A DNA stretch of 64,000 nt, taken from assembly GCA_000824845.1 (NCBI GenBank), contig CCNC01000021.1, positions 1-64,000 of the forward strand, written 5' to 3'. Positions 23,799-33,004 of this stretch are shown in pieces. A model generated the notes under the pieces. The model made no database searches. It saw only the letters and a list, made by a program, of their open reading frames with translations, and was not told the origin of the DNA. The DNA comes from Mesorhizobium sp. ORS 3359. Lineage in GTDB: Bacteria > Pseudomonadota > Alphaproteobacteria > Rhizobiales > Rhizobiaceae. The position numbers were made by a program, and so were the translations under genes. How positions within the stretch are numbered: position 1 is the first letter of the stretch; each line of letters starts with the position of its first letter.

Positions 23799-25030
23799 CG
23801 GCGATGGCGGGGATGGTGATCATCGGTGCGGGCGAGTGCGGCGGGCGCGCCGCGCTTGCGCTCCGGGATCTCGGTTATGACGGGCCGGTGACACTGGTCG
23901 GCGACGAGCCGCATCTGCCCTATGAGCGGCCGCCGCTGTCGAAGGAAGCGATGACCGCAGAGGCTCCCGCCATCAAGGCGATCGCCAGCGACGACCTCTT
24001 TGCCGAGCGCTCCATCCGGCACATCCATTCCGTCCGGGCGGTCGCGATCGACCGCGCCGCGCATCGCGTGCACCTGTCGGACGGTTCTTCCCTTGCCTAC
24101 GACAAGCTGCTGCTGGCGACCGGATCCGTGCCGCGCCAGCTGCCGATGCCGGGGCTTGGGGGCCGCTGCGTTTATCTCAGGACCTTCAACGACGCGCTCG
24201 CCATCCGTTCCCATCTCAGCGCGGGAAATCGCGTCGCCGTCATCGGCGGCGGCTTCATCGGGCTGGAGCTTGCCGCCTCGGCGCGCAAGCTCGGCGCCAC
24301 GGTCACCGTCATCGAGGCGCAGCCGCGCATCCTGATGCGCGGCGTGACGGCCGAGATCGCCGAAATCATCCACAAGGCGCATGAGGCCGAGGGCGTCGCG
24401 ATCCGCACCGGCCAGGGGCTCGCGGCGATTGCCGATGAAGGCAAGGAAGTCGGCATCACGCTGGCCGGCGGACAGAGGATCGTAGCCGATCTTGCGGTGA
24501 TCGGCATCGGCGCCGTGCCGATGACCGCGCTTGCCGCCGAAGCAGGGCTCGCGATCGACAACGGCATCGCCGTGGACGAGCATTTGCGCGCCGCCGACCC
24601 GGATATCTTCGCCGCCGGGGATTGTTGCTCGTTTCCGCTGGCGATCTATGGCGGCCGTCGCGTGCGGCTGGAAGCCTGGCGCAACGCCCAGGAACAGGGC
24701 GCGCTGGCTGCCAGAAACATGCTGGGGGCCGACGAGGCGCATGCCGCCGTGCCATGGTTCTGGTCGGATCAGTATGGCTTGACCCTGCAGATCGCCGGAC
24801 TTTCCGACGAGGGCAAGAGCGTCGTGCGGCGCGACCTCGACGACGGCGCCTTCATCCTGTTCCATCTGGCGGAGGACGGCAGGCTGGTTGCCGCCAGCGG
24901 AATCGGCCCCGGCAATGCGGTGGCGCGCGATATCCGCCTGGCGGAGATGCTGATCGCCAAGCGGGCGAGCCCGGCGCCGGAAGCGCTCGGCTCGCAAGCG
25001 GTCAAGCTGAAATCGCTGCTCGCGGCTTGA
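23795..25030 (+). CDS. mocF: NAD(P)H-dependent ferredoxin reductase (MocF-like)
   Basis: 411 aa from ATG at 23795 (ATGA overlap with the Rieske gene). The N-terminal FAD site is VIIGAGECGGRAA (residues 7-19), the NAD(P) site is VAVIGGGFIGLELAASA near residue 147, and the C-terminal FAD contact is FAAGDCCSFP near 272. It belongs to the rubredoxin/BphA4-type reductases that feed Rieske ferredoxins. It converges on the DUF1402 gene with 7 bases between stops. Confidence 0.85.
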   Translation: MTAMAGMVIIGAGECGGRAALALRDLGYDGPVTLVGDEPHLPYERPPLSKEAMTAEAPAIKAIASDDLFAERSIRHIHSVRAVAIDRAAHRVHLSDGSSLAYDKLLLATGSVPRQLPMPGLGGRCVYLRTFNDALAIRSHLSAGNRVAVIGGGFIGLELAASARKLGATVTVIEAQPRILMRGVTAEIAEIIHKAHEAEGVAIRTGQGLAAIADEGKEVGITLAGGQRIVADLAVIGIGAVPMTALAAEAGLAIDNGIAVDEHLRAADPDIFAAGDCCSFPLAIYGGRRVRLEAWRNAQEQGALAARNMLGADEAHAAVPWFWSDQYGLTLQIAGLSDEGKSVVRRDLDDGAFILFHLAEDGRLVAASGIGPGNAVARDIRLAEMLIAKRASPAPEALGSQAVKLKSLLAA

Positions 25031-25037
25031 GGTCTGG

Positions 25038-25997
25038 TTAGAAAAGCGCCTTCAGCTCGTCCAGCTTGTCGTTGACCAGCCAGCCGTAATAGTTCTCCTC
25101 CGGAAGCTTTTCCGGTTCGCCGGCGGCGCGGCGTCTGTCGTTCTCGGCCTTCAGCGCATAGGCGCGCTGCTCGGGATTGCCGACATTGTAGAGCGTCGCG
25201 GTCAGCCCCGGATTGTGGGAGATATCGAAGCCGGCGATGCTGCGATAGGCATCGATCGACTTCCTGATCGTCGCCGCGACGTAAGGCAGCGTCAGGTCCG
25301 GGTCCATGATGGTCTTGTAGACCGCATTGGGATCCTCGACATCGAGTTTCGGCAGGCCGGAGACCTTGTGCACGAGATCGCTCATCTGCAGCGCGGTCAG
25401 CGGGTTGAGCTGGCCGAGACCGAAGGTCTGGCCGGCATAGTAGGGCTGGAAGAAAGTGGCGCCGAAGCGGTCGTTGGGGAAATCCTCGCCGCCCACGGTC
25501 TTGCCGCGGAAGGCATGGTTCCACACCTGCTCGCGGCATTCCCACAGATCGTAGCTGTCGTCCATGCCGGCGCATTTCTTGAATTCCGGCCGCTGGACGA
25601 AATCGCTGACATCCTCGCCCTCATAGGCGAAGGTCATCTTGCTCGACAGATAGGACATTGCCTTGACGTAATAGGTCTGCAGGCGGTCATAGGCGTCGAC
25701 ATTGTAGGTGTGCTCGCCGACGATGGCGCCTACGATATGCATCGGATCGATACCGTAGGCAGCCGCCACCTTCCTTATCTTGCCGCGCAGCTCGGCATCG
25801 TTCTGCAGCAACGCGTAGACTTTACGGTACTTGGCCTGGAAGGTGGTGTTGGTTGCCTGGGTGCGCCGGCTGGATGCGCCCGGAATATCCGGCTGCACGG
25901 CGTTGCGATTGCCCGCAGGCACCATGGTCGCGGCATCGGCGATCGTCACCGCCGCCGCCAAAGCGATGCCCAGAAAAAGCAGGATATATTTCTTCAT
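25038..25997 (-). CDS. DUF1402 family secreted protein
   Basis: 319 aa. A signal peptide (KKYILLFLGIALAAAVTIA, cleavage after ADA) sends it to the periplasm. The body has the order of motifs seen in lytic transglycosylase-like folds: a Glu in IVGEHTYN (near residue 95), GQTFGLGQLNPLTAL (near 195) resembling the GLMQL-P-TA motif, and TLYNVGN near 275. DUF1402 proteins are largely confined to Rhizobiales. A role in peptidoglycan is plausible but only inferred. Confidence 0.75.
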   Translation of the reverse strand: MKKYILLFLGIALAAAVTIADAATMVPAGNRNAVQPDIPGASSRRTQATNTTFQAKYRKVYALLQNDAELRGKIRKVAAAYGIDPMHIVGAIVGEHTYNVDAYDRLQTYYVKAMSYLSSKMTFAYEGEDVSDFVQRPEFKKCAGMDDSYDLWECREQVWNHAFRGKTVGGEDFPNDRFGATFFQPYYAGQTFGLGQLNPLTALQMSDLVHKVSGLPKLDVEDPNAVYKTIMDPDLTLPYVAATIRKSIDAYRSIAGFDISHNPGLTATLYNVGNPEQRAYALKAENDRRRAAGEPEKLPEENYYGWLVNDKLDELKALF

Positions 25998-26187
25998 GCC
26001 GCCGCCTTTGAATTCGCGGCAAACTAGGAAAAGCGCACGACAGAGTCGAGAGAAGGCGCGGTCAAACCGGACCGAAAGGCGGCCAGATGGTACCGTCTGG
26101 CCACACTGCAGGTTTGAGGTAAAGGACAGTCACCAAAGAGATCAGCCGCCGTTGCGTTGCCGAACCGGCGGATATCGATCAACGGCA

Positions 26188-26631
26188 TTAATTCGAGTCG
26201 GCCGAGAACTGCTCCAAGGTCACGCAGAGATTGGCGATTTCACCGGGAGCCTTCTGGTGGAGCACTCGGACAAGGCGTTCATCCGCGGTCACAAAGCGAC
26301 AGTTTCGGCTCATCGCAAGGCAGACATACATGCAGTCATAGGCCGGATGACCGATATCCGTCGCCAGTTCGGTCGCTTTGGCGAGCAATCCCCGCATGCC
26401 GAACAATTCGATATCGCTACGTTCCAGCAAGCTTGCGGCCATCTTCGCCTCTTCGCGACTGACCTCGCCGCGCTGGACCTTCTTCCAGAGAATATTGGCG
26501 CACTCAACGATCAGCAGTTCCGGCGCCGCGAAGCGTCGACCATGCCGCAAGCCAAGTGCCAGAGACGTACCCTCCTCCTCCACCACCCATTTGACCGCGA
26601 TGCTGGCGTCGACGACGAGCGTTTCCGTCAC
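26188..26631 (-). CDS. vapC: VapC-type PIN-domain toxin
   Basis: 147 aa PIN-domain ribonuclease. Acidic residues sit in the expected places: VVDASIAVKW (Asp 8), PELLIVECANILWK (Glu 43), PAYDCMYVCLA (Asp about 100) and FVTADERL (Asp about 117). VapC toxins cleave tRNA or rRNA. Its start overlaps the antitoxin stop by 4 nt. Confidence 0.9.
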   Translation of the reverse strand: MTETLVVDASIAVKWVVEEEGTSLALGLRHGRRFAAPELLIVECANILWKKVQRGEVSREEAKMAASLLERSDIELFGMRGLLAKATELATDIGHPAYDCMYVCLAMSRNCRFVTADERLVRVLHQKAPGEIANLCVTLEQFSADSN

Positions 26632-26867
26632 CGTTCGTCACGTCCTTCGCGCAGCAGCACTTCGGAGGGTGTCTGCTTTCGCTGCGCGGTGAGCAGCCGC
26701 AGCCGGGCGGCCAGTTCATCGAACGAGGGCTCACTCTCATTTTCCAGCGCCTGCCTGAGGATTTCACGATGCTCGGCCTCAGCCGAGCGCCCATGCCGGG
26801 CGGCACGCATCTTCAGCTTGGCGATCAAATCGTCATCCAGATTGCGGACATGCAGATTTCCGGCCAT
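26628..26867 (-). CDS. vapB: VapB/FitA-type ribbon-helix-helix antitoxin
   Basis: 79 aa. The N-terminal ribbon-helix-helix segment is NLHVRNLDDDLIAKLKMRAA, followed by RHGRSAEAEHREILRQAL typical of FitA-like antitoxins (residues 24-41). The C-terminal half (SFDELAARLRLL) should wrap the toxin. It is the first gene of a complete VapBC module. GGAGG lies upstream of the ATG, with a palindromic operator between it and the -10 element. Confidence 0.9.
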   Translation of the reverse strand: MAGNLHVRNLDDDLIAKLKMRAARHGRSAEAEHREILRQALENESEPSFDELAARLRLLTAQRKQTPSEVLLREGRDER

Positions 26868-26878
26868 ACGCCCTCCAC

Positions 26879-26893
26879 GCTCTCATTGAGAGC
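26879..26893. promoter_or_regulatory. VapBC promoter-operator palindrome GCTCTC-ATT-GAGAGC
   Basis: Perfect 6-bp arms lie 12 bases upstream of the antitoxin start. On the minus strand a TTGATC / TACCAT pair with an 18-base spacer sits just beyond, so the palindrome overlaps the expected transcription start. This is the usual arrangement for toxin-antitoxin autoregulation. Confidence 0.55.
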
Positions 26894-27004
26894 AATGGTA
26901 GCATTGGGCCCAGCATCCGATCAAGACCCGCGCTGAACGCGGCAGATATCCGTCCCGTGCGCCAACGAGCGAGAAGGAAGGATAGCTGCCGCCGGCGGCG
27001 GAGC

Positions 27005-28315
27005 CTACAGGATGAAGCGCGACAGGTCGGTGTTGCGCGACAGGTCGCCGACATGCTTCTCAACATAGGCGGCGTCGATGGTGACCGTCGTGCCGTTGCG
27101 ATCCGGCGCGTCGTAGGAGATCTCGTCCAGCACGCGCTCCATCACCGTCTGCAGACGCCGTGCGCCGATGTTCTCAACGCTGGCGTTGAGGTCCACGGCG
27201 ATGCCGGCCAGCGAATCGATGGCGTCGTCGGTGAAGGTCAGCTCGACGCCCTCGGTCTTCATCAGCGCGATATACTGCTTGATGAGGCTCGCCTCGGTCT
27301 CGGTCAGGATGCGGACGAAATCCGCCTTCTCCAGCGCGCGCAGCTCGACGCGGATCGGCAGGCGGCCCTGCAGCTCGGGCAGCAGGTCGGACGGCTTGGA
27401 CACGTGGAAGGCGCCGGACGCGATGAACAGGATGTGGTCGGTCTTGATCGGCCCGTATTTGGTCGCGACCGTGGTGCCTTCGACCAGCGGCAGCAGGTCG
27501 CGCTGCACGCCCTCGCGCGACGGACCGCCCGAAATGTCGCTCCTGGCCGCGATCTTGTCGATCTCGTCGAGGAAGACGATGCCGTCATTCTCCGCCGATT
27601 CCAGCGCGCGGCGCACGACCTCGTCCTGGTCGAGCAGCTTGTCGGACTCGTCGTTGACGAGCAGCGCATAGGAATCGCGGACCGTGGTCTTGCGGGTCTT
27701 GGTCCTGCGGCCGCCCATCGCCTTCGACAGCATGTCGTTGATGTTGAGCACGCCGACATTGGCGCCGGGCATGCCGGGGATCTCGAAGCCTGGCATGCCG
27801 CCATTGCCGGTGTCGGCCACCTCGATCTCGATCTCCTTGTCGTCGAGCTCGCCGTCGCGCAGCTTCTTGCGGAAGCTATCGCGCGTGGCCGGGCTCGCCG
27901 TCTTGCCGACGAGGGCTTCCAGCACGCGCTCCTCGGCATTGATCTGGGCGCGGGCGGCGACGTCCTCGCGCATCTTCTCGCGGGTCAGGCCGATGGCGAC
28001 CTCGACGAGGTCGCGCACGATCTGCTCGACATCGCGGCCGACATAGCCGACCTCGGTGAACTTGGTCGCCTCGACCTTCACGAAGGGCGCGCCGGCGAGT
28101 CGCGCCAGGCGGCGCGAGATCTCGGTCTTGCCGACGCCGGTCGGGCCGATCATCAGGATGTTCTTCGGCATCACCTCTTCGCGCATCTGGCCTTCCAGCT
28201 GCTGGCGGCGCCAGCGGTTGCGCAAGGCGATGGCCACGGCGCGCTTGGCGTCCTTCTGGCCGATGATGAAGCGATCGAGTTCCGAAACGATTTCGCGGGG
28301 AGAAAAGGTGCTCAT
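27005..28315 (-). CDS. hslU: ATP-dependent protease ATPase subunit HslU
   Basis: 436 aa from ATG at 28315. HslU is the AAA+ unfoldase of the HslVU protease. Walker [10 protein letters not shown] is near residue 61, Walker [14 protein letters not shown] near 250, an I-domain insertion lies between them, and the C-terminal DLSRFIL tail that docks into HslV is intact. Two genes (GNAT, DUF2585) separate it from hslV on the same strand; spacings of 3-23 bases suggest one operon. Confidence 0.97.
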   Translation of the reverse strand: MSTFSPREIVSELDRFIIGQKDAKRAVAIALRNRWRRQQLEGQMREEVMPKNILMIGPTGVGKTEISRRLARLAGAPFVKVEATKFTEVGYVGRDVEQIVRDLVEVAIGLTREKMREDVAARAQINAEERVLEALVGKTASPATRDSFRKKLRDGELDDKEIEIEVADTGNGGMPGFEIPGMPGANVGVLNINDMLSKAMGGRRTKTRKTTVRDSYALLVNDESDKLLDQDEVVRRALESAENDGIVFLDEIDKIAARSDISGGPSREGVQRDLLPLVEGTTVATKYGPIKTDHILFIASGAFHVSKPSDLLPELQGRLPIRVELRALEKADFVRILTETEASLIKQYIALMKTEGVELTFTDDAIDSLAGIAVDLNASVENIGARRLQTVMERVLDEISYDAPDRNGTTVTIDAAYVEKHVGDLSRNTDLSRFIL

Positions 28316-28320
28316 ATTAC

Positions 28321-28917
28321 TCAAATTCCACTTTGCCACTGCCTGATGGACTCGAACGGATGCAGCAGCATGATCACGTTGAGCGTCAGATTGTCCCGGA
28401 TGATGTAGCCCGTGCCGAGCTCGAAGATGAGCGCCAGGGCCACGATCACCCATATAGGAAGCTTTCGCGCCATCACAAATCCCAGCGCCATGAACAGCGT
28501 GTCGGACACCGAGTTGATGATCGAATCGCCGTAATAGTTCAGCGAGATGGTGCCGGCGCGGTAGCGCTCGATGATGAAGGGGCTGTTTTCCAGGATCTCC
28601 CAGCCGCCTTCGATGAGGACGGCGAAGGCGAGCCTCAGGCCCACCGGAGAGCGCGGGAACAGCGCCCAGGCCAGCGCATAGAACAGGAAGCCGTGGATGA
28701 TGTGCGAGAAGGTGTACCAGTCGGCGATGTGCTGGGAATTCTCCGAGCTGTTGACCACGCCGTGCCAGAGTTTCACGTAGCCGCAGGTGCAGATCGGAGG
28801 ATGGCCCATGCCGTACAAGGTGCCCGCCTGGAACACGATCAAGGCGAGCACGAGCAGCAGGCCCATGCGCCAGCTGTCCTCATAGGCGGAAAGCGTCTTG
28901 TCCTCAGGCGCAGTCAT
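28321..28917 (-). CDS. UPF0314/DUF2585 membrane protein
   Basis: 198 aa with about five hydrophobic segments. Conserved stretches include [11 protein letters not shown] near residue 43, [17 protein letters not shown] near 61, and [20 protein letters not shown] near 101. I recognise the UPF0314 family, found in Rhizobiales and relatives, with no known function. It lies 5 bases upstream of hslU and 3 bases after the GNAT gene, inside the hslV-hslU operon. Confidence 0.85.
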   Translation of the reverse strand: MTAPEDKTLSAYEDSWRMGLLLVLALIVFQAGTLYGMGHPPICTCGYVKLWHGVVNSSENSQHIADWYTFSHIIHGFLFYALAWALFPRSPVGLRLAFAVLIEGGWEILENSPFIIERYRAGTISLNYYGDSIINSVSDTLFMALGFVMARKLPIWVIVALALIFELGTGYIIRDNLTLNVIMLLHPFESIRQWQSGI

Positions 28918-28920
28918 TCG

Positions 28921-29448
28921 TCAGTCCCCCAGATTTTCATCGTCGTCTTCGGCCGCATCGATGGCCATCAGCACGACGTCCCCATATTGCGAATGCCTTT
29001 GACCGATAGGCCTGAAGCCTGCCTTCTCATAGGCACGGATGGCGCGGGCATTGTCGGGATGCGGATCGATGATGACCCGCGGCGCGCCTTCCTCGAACAG
29101 CTCCTCGACGAACTGGCTCAGGATTGCCGAGCCATGGCCCACACCAACCAGCTCCGGCGGGCCGATCGACAGATCGACGCCCAGCGTGCCGAAGGGCTGG
29201 TCGGCGTAAGGATGGTCGTCCTCCAGATGCGGGTCATAGCTCTGCAGATAGGCGATCGGCCTGCCGTCCAATTCGACGATCAGCGGCTCGACCGAGACCG
29301 AATCCATATGTTCGCGGATCTCGGCGATCTCCTTGTCCGGATCGTCCCACCATTCAGCGACATACGGCTCGCGCAGCCACCTGGCGATCAGCGGCAGATC
29401 CTTCTCGGTGACCGGCCGAAAATCGTAGCTATGCTGCTGGTTGGCCAT
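28921..29448 (-). CDS. GNAT-family N-acetyltransferase
   Basis: 175 aa from ATG at 29448, preceded by GGGGAGAGG; an ATG at 29466 is possible. The N-terminal part (DFRPVTEKDLPLIARWL) and C-terminal AIRAYEKAGFRPIG near residue 140 follow the AAC(6')-like GNAT pattern, with an acetyl-CoA loop at VGVGHGSAIL. Such proteins acetylate aminoglycosides or hydroxylamine siderophores; the actual substrate is unknown. It is embedded between hslV and DUF2585-hslU. Confidence 0.82.
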   Translation of the reverse strand: MANQQHSYDFRPVTEKDLPLIARWLREPYVAEWWDDPDKEIAEIREHMDSVSVEPLIVELDGRPIAYLQSYDPHLEDDHPYADQPFGTLGVDLSIGPPELVGVGHGSAILSQFVEELFEEGAPRVIIDPHPDNARAIRAYEKAGFRPIGQRHSQYGDVVLMAIDAAEDDDENLGD

Positions 29449-29471
29449 GATCCTCTCCCCGATCATGGGCC

Positions 29472-30023
29472 TCAGGCGGCATCGAGCGTTTCGACCACAA
29501 AATTGTTGTTGGTGTAGACGCAGATGTCGGACGCGATCTGCATGGCCTTGCGGGCGATCTCCTCGGCGTCCTTGTCGGTGTCGATCAGGGCGCGGGCCGC
29601 GGCCAACGCGTAATTGCCGCCGGAGCCGATGGCCATCACGCCATGCTCGGGCTCCAGCACGTCGCCATTGCCGGTCAGCGCCAGCGAGACCGACTTGTCG
29701 GCGACCAGCATCATGGCTTCCAGGCGGCGCAGGTAACGGTCGGTGCGCCAGTCCTTGGCGAGCTCGACGCAGGCGCGCGTCAGCTGGTCCGGATATTGCT
29801 CGAGCTTGGCCTCTAGCCGCTCCAATAGGGTGAAGGCATCGGCAGTGGCGCCTGCGAAGCCGGCAATGACGCTGCCGCCCTTGCCGATGCGGCGCACCTT
29901 GCGGGCGTTGCCCTTCATGATGGTCTGGCCAAGGCTGACCTGGCCGTCGCCGGCGATCACGACCTTGTTGCCCTTGCGCACGCTGATGATGGTCGTGGCG
30001 TGCATGCTGAGTTCATTCGACAT
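29472..30023 (-). CDS. hslV: ATP-dependent protease peptidase subunit HslV
   Basis: 183 aa. HslV is the N-terminal-threonine peptidase partner of HslU. The catalytic Thr is residue 10 within [11 protein letters not shown], so the first nine residues (ending MHA) must be removed, a longer propeptide than the single Met of E. coli. [20 protein letters not shown] and the C-terminal catalytic-core residues are present. It is the first gene of the hslV-GNAT-DUF2585-hslU set and is divergent from hisB. Confidence 0.97.
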   Translation of the reverse strand: MSNELSMHATTIISVRKGNKVVIAGDGQVSLGQTIMKGNARKVRRIGKGGSVIAGFAGATADAFTLLERLEAKLEQYPDQLTRACVELAKDWRTDRYLRRLEAMMLVADKSVSLALTGNGDVLEPEHGVMAIGSGGNYALAAARALIDTDKDAEEIARKAMQIASDICVYTNNNFVVETLDAA

Positions 30024-30238
30024 TTTTAGCTCCGATGCGCGCTATCCCTTGAAAGGCGATTGGCGCGGTACGAGTGAGTTGGATCGGCCATATGTATGCA
30101 CATGGCGAACGATTGCAAACCGCCGTCCGGCAAGGCCGAATAGCGGCCGGAATGGAAACTGGCAATCGGCGGATCATGCTGATAGAAGGCTTTCGTTTTC
30201 AAGCCCGAGGCCCCGATCAGGGCAATAAGGACAGAGTG

Positions 30239-30835
30239 ATGACGCGTTCGGCCGAAGTCAGCCGCAAGACCAAGGAAACCGAGATTTCGGTCTCGGTCCA
30301 TGTCGACGGCAAGGGCAAGGCCGACATTTCGACCGGCGTCGGTTTCTTCGACCATATGCTCGACCAGTTGTCGCGACATTCGCTGATCGACATGACGATC
30401 AAGGCTAAGGGCGACCTGCATATCGACGACCACCACACGGTCGAGGACACCGGCATCGCCATCGGCCAGGCGCTGAGCAAGGCTTTGGGCGAGCGGCGCG
30501 GCATCATGCGCTACGCCTCGATCGACCTTGCCATGGACGAGACGCTGACCCGCGCGGCGATCGATGTTTCCGGCCGGCCCTTCCTGGTCTGGAACGTCGG
30601 CTTCTCGTCGCCGAAAATCGGCACTTTCGACACCGAGCTGGTGCGCGAGTTCTTCCAGGCCCTGGCGCAGAATGCCGGCATCACGCTGCATGTGACCAAT
30701 CATTACGGCGCCAACAACCATCACATCGCCGAAACCTGCTTCAAGGCGGTGGCGCGTGTGCTGCGCGCAGCGCTCGAGCCCGATCCGCGCCAGCCCGACG
30801 CGGTGCCGTCCACCAAGGGATCCCTGAAAGGATAG
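30239..30835 (+). CDS. hisB: Imidazoleglycerol-phosphate dehydratase HisB
   Basis: 198 aa from ATG at 30239 with AAGGA upstream; the frame runs further up but without family residues. Monofunctional HisB removes water from imidazole glycerol phosphate in histidine synthesis. Metal-binding clusters [21 protein letters not shown] and [12 protein letters not shown] are visible. It starts the his operon, which continues through hisE. Confidence 0.97.
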   Translation: MTRSAEVSRKTKETEISVSVHVDGKGKADISTGVGFFDHMLDQLSRHSLIDMTIKAKGDLHIDDHHTVEDTGIAIGQALSKALGERRGIMRYASIDLAMDETLTRAAIDVSGRPFLVWNVGFSSPKIGTFDTELVREFFQALAQNAGITLHVTNHYGANNHHIAETCFKAVARVLRAALEPDPRQPDAVPSTKGSLKG

Positions 30836-30838
30836 GCT

Positions 30839-31312
30839 ATGGCGGTCTATGTCGTGATGACGCCGCCGGCCGGCAACAACGCCGAAGACATCCGTTTCGT
30901 GCGCGACGGCTTCACATGGCTCGGCTTCCTGTTCTCGCCGCTCTGGCTGGCCTGGCACCGGCTCTGGATGGCGGCCGTGCTGACCTTCATCGTCATGGCG
31001 CTCCTGTCGGCGACCGGTGAGAAGCTGGGACTCGAATGGGCCGGATCGATGCTGTCGCTGCTGGTCTCGCTTTACATCGGCTTCGAAGGACAGAATCTAC
31101 GCATCGCTTCGCTGCGCCGGCGCGGCTGGCGCGAATGGGGCGTGATCGAGGCCGGCAATCTCGCCGATGCCGAGACACGTCATGCGCTGGACGCCGGCGA
31201 GGATAGCGAGGAGCAGCCGGCCCTGCCGCGCATCGTACCGGACGCATCGCTGGCGCCCCCGCCACAAACCGGCATGGCGCTCGGCCTGACCCATACGCCT
31301 GGAAGGCCCTGA
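30839..31312 (+). CDS. DUF2628 membrane protein in his operon
   Basis: 157 aa. A soluble start ([23 protein letters not shown]) is followed by two or three hydrophobic segments (about residues 27-90), the layout of DUF2628 proteins, then a polar proline-rich tail. Function unknown. It sits 3 bases after hisB and 1 base before hisH, so it is translated with the histidine genes. Confidence 0.75.
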   Translation: MAVYVVMTPPAGNNAEDIRFVRDGFTWLGFLFSPLWLAWHRLWMAAVLTFIVMALLSATGEKLGLEWAGSMLSLLVSLYIGFEGQNLRIASLRRRGWREWGVIEAGNLADAETRHALDAGEDSEEQPALPRIVPDASLAPPPQTGMALGLTHTPGRP

Positions 31313-31313
31313 C

Positions 31314-31964
31314 ATGCGGGTTGCCATCATCGACTACGGCTCGGGCAATCTGCGCTCGGCCACCAAGGCCTTCGAGCGCGCGGCGCGCGAGGGGGGCATC
31401 GCCGCGACGATCGAGCTGACGGCCGACGCCGAGCGGGTGCGTTCCGCCGAACGCATCGTGCTGCCGGGCGTCGGCGCCTATGCCGATTGCGCCGCCGGCC
31501 TGCACGCGGTCCCAGGCATGTGGGAGGCGGTGGAGGAAGCGGCGCTTGGTAAAGGGCGGCCGTTCCTCGGCATCTGCGTCGGCATGCAGCTGATGTCGCA
31601 ACGCGGGTTGGAAAAGACCATCACCAAGGGCCTCGGCTGGATCGCCGGCGACGTCAAGGAGATCAAGCCCTCCGACCCAACACTGAAGATCCCGCAGATC
31701 GGCTGGAACACGATCGAGCTTACGCGCGAGCACCCGCTGTTTTCCGGCATCGTGACCGGACCGAAGGGGCTGCACGCCTATTTCGTGCATTCCTATCATC
31801 TGGAGGCGAAGAATCCGGGCGAGGTGCTGGCGGTTACCGACTATGGCGGCCCGGTGACGGCGGCGGTCGCCCGCGACAACCTCGCCGGCACGCAGTTCCA
31901 TCCCGAGAAGAGCCAGGCGCTCGGCCTGGCGCTGATCACCAATTTCCTGAAATGGAGGCCCTGA
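31314..31964 (+). CDS. hisH: Imidazole glycerol phosphate synthase, glutaminase subunit HisH
   Basis: 216 aa class I glutamine amidotransferase. The nucleophile Cys lies in [11 protein letters not shown] near residue 87. The catalytic His and Glu are in TQFHPEKSQ near residue 195. It forms IGP synthase with HisF and supplies ammonia. Confidence 0.97.
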   Translation: MRVAIIDYGSGNLRSATKAFERAAREGGIAATIELTADAERVRSAERIVLPGVGAYADCAAGLHAVPGMWEAVEEAALGKGRPFLGICVGMQLMSQRGLEKTITKGLGWIAGDVKEIKPSDPTLKIPQIGWNTIELTREHPLFSGIVTGPKGLHAYFVHSYHLEAKNPGEVLAVTDYGGPVTAAVARDNLAGTQFHPEKSQALGLALITNFLKWRP

Positions 31965-31966
31965 AA

Positions 31967-32257
31967 ATGAGCAGGAAGGGCTATTGGATGGCGATGATCG
32001 ATGTCCGCGATGCGGACGTCTACAAGCAGTATATCGAAGCGAATGCCGTCGCCTTCGCGAAATACGGGGCGAAATTCACGGTCCGCGCGGGCCGCTACGA
32101 GAGCCCGGAAGGACCGACCGGCAACCGTCACGTGCTGGTGGAGTTCGAGTCCTACGACAAGGCAATCGAATGCTATCATTCGCCTGAATATCAGCACGCC
32201 TCGAAATTCCGGCTCGCCGCTTCGACCGGTCATTTCGTCATCGTCGAGGGCGCCTGA
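31967..32257 (+). CDS. DUF1330 family protein
   Basis: 96 aa from ATG at 31967, with GGAGG eight bases upstream inside the hisH 3' end. The frame shows the DUF1330 pattern: GYWMAMIDVRDADVYKQYIE at the start, then FTVRAGRYESPEG and VLVEFESYDKAIECYHSPEY, a dimeric ferredoxin-like alpha-beta fold. Function is unknown. It lies between hisH and hisA and is co-transcribed. Confidence 0.85.
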   Translation: MSRKGYWMAMIDVRDADVYKQYIEANAVAFAKYGAKFTVRAGRYESPEGPTGNRHVLVEFESYDKAIECYHSPEYQHASKFRLAASTGHFVIVEGA

Positions 32258-32260
32258 CCC

Positions 32261-33004
32261 ATGATCCTGTTTCCCGCCATAGACCTGAAGGACGGCAAAT
32301 GCGTGCGCCTGAAACACGGCGACATGGCCACCGCCACGATCTACAATGACGACCCCGCCGCGCAGGCACGGGCCTTCGAGGACCAGGGCTTCGAGTGGCT
32401 GCATGTCGTCGACCTCAACGGCGCCTTCAAGGGCCAGAGCGTCAACAGCGCCGCGGTCGGGGCTATCCTCAGGGCGACGAAGAACCCGGTGCAGCTCGGC
32501 GGCGGCATCCGCACCTTGCCGCAGATCGAAGACTGGCTGGACCGCGGCCTGACGCGCGTCATCCTCGGCACCGTGGCGGTGCGCGAACCCGAACTCGTCA
32601 AGGAAGCCTGCAAGGCCTTTCCGGGAAAAATCGCTGTCGGCATCGACGCCAAGGGGGGCAAGGTGGCCGTCGAGGGCTGGGCCGAAGCCTCCGAGCTCGG
32701 CGTCATTGAGCTCGCCAGGAAATTCGAGGGCGCCGGCGTTGCCGCCATCATCTACACCGACATCGACCGGGACGGCGTGCTGACCGGCATCAACTGGGAT
32801 TCGACCATCGACCTCGCGGAAGCGGTTTCCATTCCCGTGATCGCATCCGGCGGCCTCGCCTCGATTGCCGACATCGTGCGCATGACCATGCCCGATGCAA
32901 AGAAACTGGAAGGCGCGATCTCCGGCCGCGCCCTATATGACGGACGTATCGACCCGGCCGAGGCGCTGGCGATCCTGCGCGGCGAGCGGGCGGAGGCAGA
33001 ATAG
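32261..33004 (+). CDS. hisA: ProFAR isomerase HisA
   Basis: 247 aa TIM-barrel isomerase of the fourth histidine step. The catalytic Asp lies in [14 protein letters not shown] near residue 8 and the second in [12 protein letters not shown] near residue 166. Phosphate-binding loops GGGIRT and ASGGLASI are present. The last base of its stop codon is the first base of the next start (TAGTG). Confidence 0.97.
   Translation: MILFPAIDLKDGKCVRLKHGDMATATIYNDDPAAQARAFEDQGFEWLHVVDLNGAFKGQSVNSAAVGAILRATKNPVQLGGGIRTLPQIEDWLDRGLTRVILGTVAVREPELVKEACKAFPGKIAVGIDAKGGKVAVEGWAEASELGVIELARKFEGAGVAAIIYTDIDRDGVLTGINWDSTIDLAEAVSIPVIASGGLASIADIVRMTMPDAKKLEGAISGRALYDGRIDPAEALAILRGERAEAE

Noticed and set aside
30024-30238. 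Heat-shock (RpoH) promoter for hslV
   Set aside because: No CTTGAA / CCCCAT-like pair could be found on the minus strand upstream of hslV; a CTTGAAA on the plus strand is in the wrong orientation.
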